Below, one piece after another: positions 29,610-31,766 of a stretch of 31,766 bases of DNA; within the stretch, counting starts at the first letter, position 1; each line of letters starts with the position of its first letter. Position numbers and translations under genes: made by a program. Under the pieces are notes generated by a model. It did no database searches, was not told where the DNA came from, and worked only from the letters and a program-made list of their open reading frames with translations. Source of the DNA: JBDGRJ01 sp042218065 (GTDB lineage Bacteria; Patescibacteriota; Patescibacteriia; Magasanikbacterales; UBA922); contig JBDGRL010000047.1 of the NCBI GenBank assembly GCA_042218065.1, positions 1 to 31,766 of the forward strand, given 5' to 3'.

Positions 29610-30563
29610 TTAGACCAACAAAAAAGCCAGCACTGACAAGGTTATTGCTGAAGCGATGGTGCTGATAATGATGGCCGATGACATAACGTATTGGTCCATC
29701 TCATACATATCCGAGAGGGCAAAGTTTGTCAGTGCCACCGGCATAGCTGCTTCTAAAATTGAGATCGATAGATTTTGAGAGGAAGGAAAGAAAAACAAAG
29801 CTGACAAGAAAACAAACGGCATTATTATTAGCTTCAAAGCTGATATGGCTAGCCCGTGCTTTATTCCCTCTTCGATCGACCAGTTTTTTACCAGGAAAGT
29901 TCCGATCGCAATTAACACTATCGGGGAAGCGCTATCGGCGAGCATTGATAAAAATCTCTCAATAGAGTGTGGCAGTTGAAGCTGAAGTAGATACAGACCA
30001 ATACCCAAAACTACTGCGATAATTAATGGATTTTTACATAAGGACTGAAGGATATGTTTTACTTTTGCTTCATCTCTACTGTTGTGCTCCAAAATATACA
30101 GACCCAGGCTGAAAGCTATTAATATATGTATAGCGATCAGGATGCTTACAGTGCCGCTGCTGTTTGAATATAGACTACTTATAAACGGCGGGCCGATATA
30201 GGCTACATTCCCCAGCAGTGCCCCGAATAGGTAGGTGTTAACTAGGTTTGTAGGTAGATTAAATAAACTTACAGTAAGATATACCGCCAGCAGAAAGATT
30301 ATAAGAGCTGCTAAGTTGAACAAGATTAACTCCGAGCTGATTATATTCTCGCCGCCGGTAGTGGCGAGGCTGTGAATGATAACTGCCGGCAGTGCCAGAT
30401 ACAGAGCAAACTTATTTAAAACACTGGTCCAGCTCAGACAAGACCCCAGACCTAGCTTACACATCAATTTACTCGAGTCCGGCTGAGCCGGAAGCAGCTT
30501 TTGCAGTATTGCTCCGGTGGCAATCAGTAAAAATATTGGCAAAATTGATTGTAGTATAGTCAT
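29610..30563 (-). CDS. AEC-family (auxin-efflux-carrier-like) transporter
   Basis: A 317-residue hydrophobic protein with about ten membrane segments in the two-fold pattern of the AEC family. It starts LQSILPIFLLIATGAILQKL, continues with NKFALYLALPAVIIHSLA, AYIGPPFISSLYSN and LADSASPIVLIAIGTFLV, and ends with LEAAMPVALTNFALSDMY, the conserved family end. An insert near residues 27-48 (with two Cys) is unusual. Family members move organic anions such as malate; the substrate here is unknown. It diverges from groES, with about 215 nt between the two. Confidence 0.88.
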   Translation of the reverse strand: MTILQSILPIFLLIATGAILQKLLPAQPDSSKLMCKLGLGSCLSWTSVLNKFALYLALPAVIIHSLATTGGENIISSELILFNLAALIIFLLAVYLTVSLFNLPTNLVNTYLFGALLGNVAYIGPPFISSLYSNSSGTVSILIAIHILIAFSLGLYILEHNSRDEAKVKHILQSLCKNPLIIAVVLGIGLYLLQLQLPHSIERFLSMLADSASPIVLIAIGTFLVKNWSIEEGIKHGLAISALKLIIMPFVFLSALFFFPSSQNLSISILEAAMPVALTNFALSDMYEMDQYVMSSAIIISTIASAITLSVLAFLLV

Positions 30564-30676
30564 ATTAATTAGCTTTTTGTTTATTTTATCAAAAGAATTT
30601 ATTTTTAACTACTTTGCTTCTCTTTTTGGTGTTAAATTTTGATAGTTGATACGTAATTATCAGACGGAGTCTTCGC

Positions 30677-30705
30677 TTGACAATTAATTTCTAATCTCCT
30701 AAAAT
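30677..30705 (+). promoter_or_regulatory. promoter for groES-groEL
   Basis: TTGACA (30677-30682), a 17-nt spacer and TAAAAT (30700-30705). Transcription would start about 10 nt upstream of the CIRCE-like element. Confidence 0.6.
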
Positions 30706-30721
30706 TATAACAGCAATGAAC

Positions 30722-30750
30722 ACTATCACTCGAACTTTAAGAGTGATAGT
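30722..30750 (+). promoter_or_regulatory. CIRCE-like operator (HrcA site) upstream of groES
   Basis: ACTATCACTC (30722-30731), exactly nine bases, then GAGTGATAGT (30741-30750). The inverted repeat with N9 spacing matches the CIRCE layout (TTAGCACTC-N9-GAGTGCTAA), keeping the CACTC/GAGTG core but with different outer bases. It predicts HrcA repression of the chaperonin operon. Confidence 0.8.
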
Positions 30751-30780
30751 TTAACCTTTAATTCTTAATAAGATTGCACT

Positions 30781-31077
30781 ATGGATATTAAACCATTAGG
30801 TGATCGCGTCGTTCTTCAGCTTCCCGAGCCTGAAGAAAAAGAGACCGAATCCGGTATAGTTCTTCCGGATACAGTAGACGAAGAAGAGAAAAGCAGGGGC
30901 GAAGTAATAGCTACAGGTCCCGGTCGAAGGCTGGATAACGGTGACAGAGCTGAGATGGATGTTTCTGAAGGTGATACAGTTATCTTTAAAGAATGGGGAG
31001 GAGAAGACGTGGAAATAGAAGGAGAAGAGTACAAGATCGTAAGCGAAGAAGATATCGTCGCTATCTTAGAAGATTAA
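30781..31077 (+). CDS. groES: co-chaperonin GroES
   Basis: A 98-residue protein of normal GroES length. Family stretches are MDIKPLGDRVVLQLPEPEEK, TESGIVLPDT, GEVIATGPGRRLDNGDR, GDTVIFKEWGGEDVEIEGEEY and the end EEDIVAILED. The mobile loop (KETESGIVLPDTVDEEEKS) that contacts GroEL is intact with its Ile-Val-Leu. It caps the GroEL chamber. It is the first gene of the operon behind a promoter and a CIRCE-like operator; groEL follows after 73 nt. No SD precedes the start. Confidence 0.97.
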   Translation: MDIKPLGDRVVLQLPEPEEKETESGIVLPDTVDEEEKSRGEVIATGPGRRLDNGDRAEMDVSEGDTVIFKEWGGEDVEIEGEEYKIVSEEDIVAILED

Positions 31078-31150
31078 TTTGTCGGTAGTTTCACTTAGCC
31101 GACACTGACTTAGGCTTAATTTTTAACTTTACTCTTAACTAAATACACCT

Positions 31151-31766
31151 ATGTCAAAAGAAATTAAATTTGACCGAGATGCCCGAGAGGAGCTTATGCA
31201 GGGTGTCAATACTTTGGCTGATACAGTCAAAGTTACTCTAGGCCCAAAAGGGCGCAACGTGGTTTTAGACAAAGGTTTCGGTTCACCTGACGTAACCAAA
31301 GACGGTGTATCCGTAGCCGAGGAAATCGAAGTAGAAGACGAGTTTGAAAACATTGGTGTTGAATTTATTAAAGAAGCGGCCAGCAACACCAATGATGTAG
31401 TTGGTGATGGAACCACTACTGCTACCGTTTTGACTCAAGCTATCGTCAAGGAGGGTATGAAGAACGTAGCAGCTGGAGCTAACCCTATGGCCCTAAATCG
31501 AGGACTTCACAAAGCCAGCGAAGCTTTAGTAGAAGAGTTGCAAACTAACATTGCCAGCCCTGTAGGAGATAATGATATCAAAGATGTAGCTTCCATCTCC
31601 GCCAATGACGAAGAGATCGGAGCTAAAATTGCCGAAGCTATTGATGAAGTGGGAGAAGATGGAGTTATCACGGTAGAAGAATCTCAGTCCTTCGGTCTGG
31701 ATATCGAGACCGTACAAGGTATGAGATTTGATGAAGGGTTCATCTCACCATACATGGTGACCGACT
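31151..31766 (+). CDS. groEL: chaperonin GroEL (N-terminal part; cut by window end)
   Basis: The first 205 residues of GroEL from the ATG at 31151 (MSKEIKFDRDAREELMQGVN). The equatorial ATP-binding segments VTLGPKGRNVVLDKGFGSP, TKDGVSVAEEIE and NDVVGDGTTTATVLTQAIV (with the catalytic-loop Asp) are all present. The intermediate region GEDGVITVEES and the start of the apical domain GMRFDEGFISPYMVTD follow before the window ends. It is the main folding chamber with GroES. The rest of the gene lies outside the window. Confidence 0.97.
   Translation, partial: MSKEIKFDRDAREELMQGVNTLADTVKVTLGPKGRNVVLDKGFGSPDVTKDGVSVAEEIEVEDEFENIGVEFIKEAASNTNDVVGDGTTTATVLTQAIVKEGMKNVAAGANPMALNRGLHKASEALVEELQTNIASPVGDNDIKDVASISANDEEIGAKIAEAIDEVGEDGVITVEESQSFGLDIETVQGMRFDEGFISPYMVTD

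Noticed and set aside
1..31766. CRISPR array, transposase or integrase
   Set aside because: No regularly spaced direct repeats and no transposase or integrase reading frame were seen, although the tRNA debris hints at past insertions.

Overview
This window looks like chromosome from an AT-rich, gene-dense, small-genome bacterium, most likely a member of the Candidate Phyla Radiation (Patescibacteria). The reasons are the very short intergenic gaps, starts that mostly lack a Shine-Dalgarno sequence, tRNAs without an encoded CCA end, a tRNA-Ile(UAU) for the heavily used AUA codon, and a gene mix typical of that group (DUF4143 ATPases, PRC-barrel protein, O-antigen-ligase-like polymerase, YidC with an acidic tail, groES-groEL behind a CIRCE-like operator). 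The genetic code is standard. The lineage call is inference from style, not from a marker phylogeny.

Layout. 1-3.5 kb: the 3' end of a DUF4143 ATPase runs straight into a tight three-gene cassette that reads as an ATP-citrate-cleaving system split into citryl-CoA synthetase (two subunits) and citryl-CoA lyase. 3.5-5.2 kb, minus strand: a DUF389 membrane protein and an RluA-type pseudouridine synthase. 5.2-6.2 kb: a gene-poor stretch with tRNA debris and one striking locus, a complete tRNA-Ile(UAU) lying inside an interruption in the anticodon loop of a second tRNA whose halves still pair perfectly. 6.2-17.5 kb: mostly housekeeping genes (HD hydrolase, guanylate-kinase homologue with an altered P-loop, L19, methyltransferase, YraN, TrmB-type regulator, NusA, TruB, YidC, PRC-barrel, nucleotidyltransferase, O-antigen ligase). 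It is broken at 9.5-10.3 kb by a foreign-looking, GC-rich orphan gene with its own promoter, leader hairpins, strong ribosome binding site and terminator.

17.5-28.8 kb is an accessory/defence region. It starts with a rod-shaped structured RNA ending in a terminator. It continues with a DUF4143 ATPase, a single-chain restriction-modification enzyme with a compositionally distinct target-recognition region, an OLD-type ATPase-TOPRIM nuclease, a convergent minus-strand trio of small or unknown proteins, an XRE-ImmA regulator/protease pair, a small basic ORF + PIN nuclease + STAS-like protein module, and an NlpC/P60-like protein. 28.7-31.8 kb returns to ordinary genes: two small membrane or anchored proteins, an AEC-family transporter, and groES-groEL (the latter cut by the window end).

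The best leads for something undescribed are the nested tRNA locus, the GC-rich orphan cassette, the structured RNA at 17.55-17.69 kb, and the PIN/STAS-like module with its neighbours.
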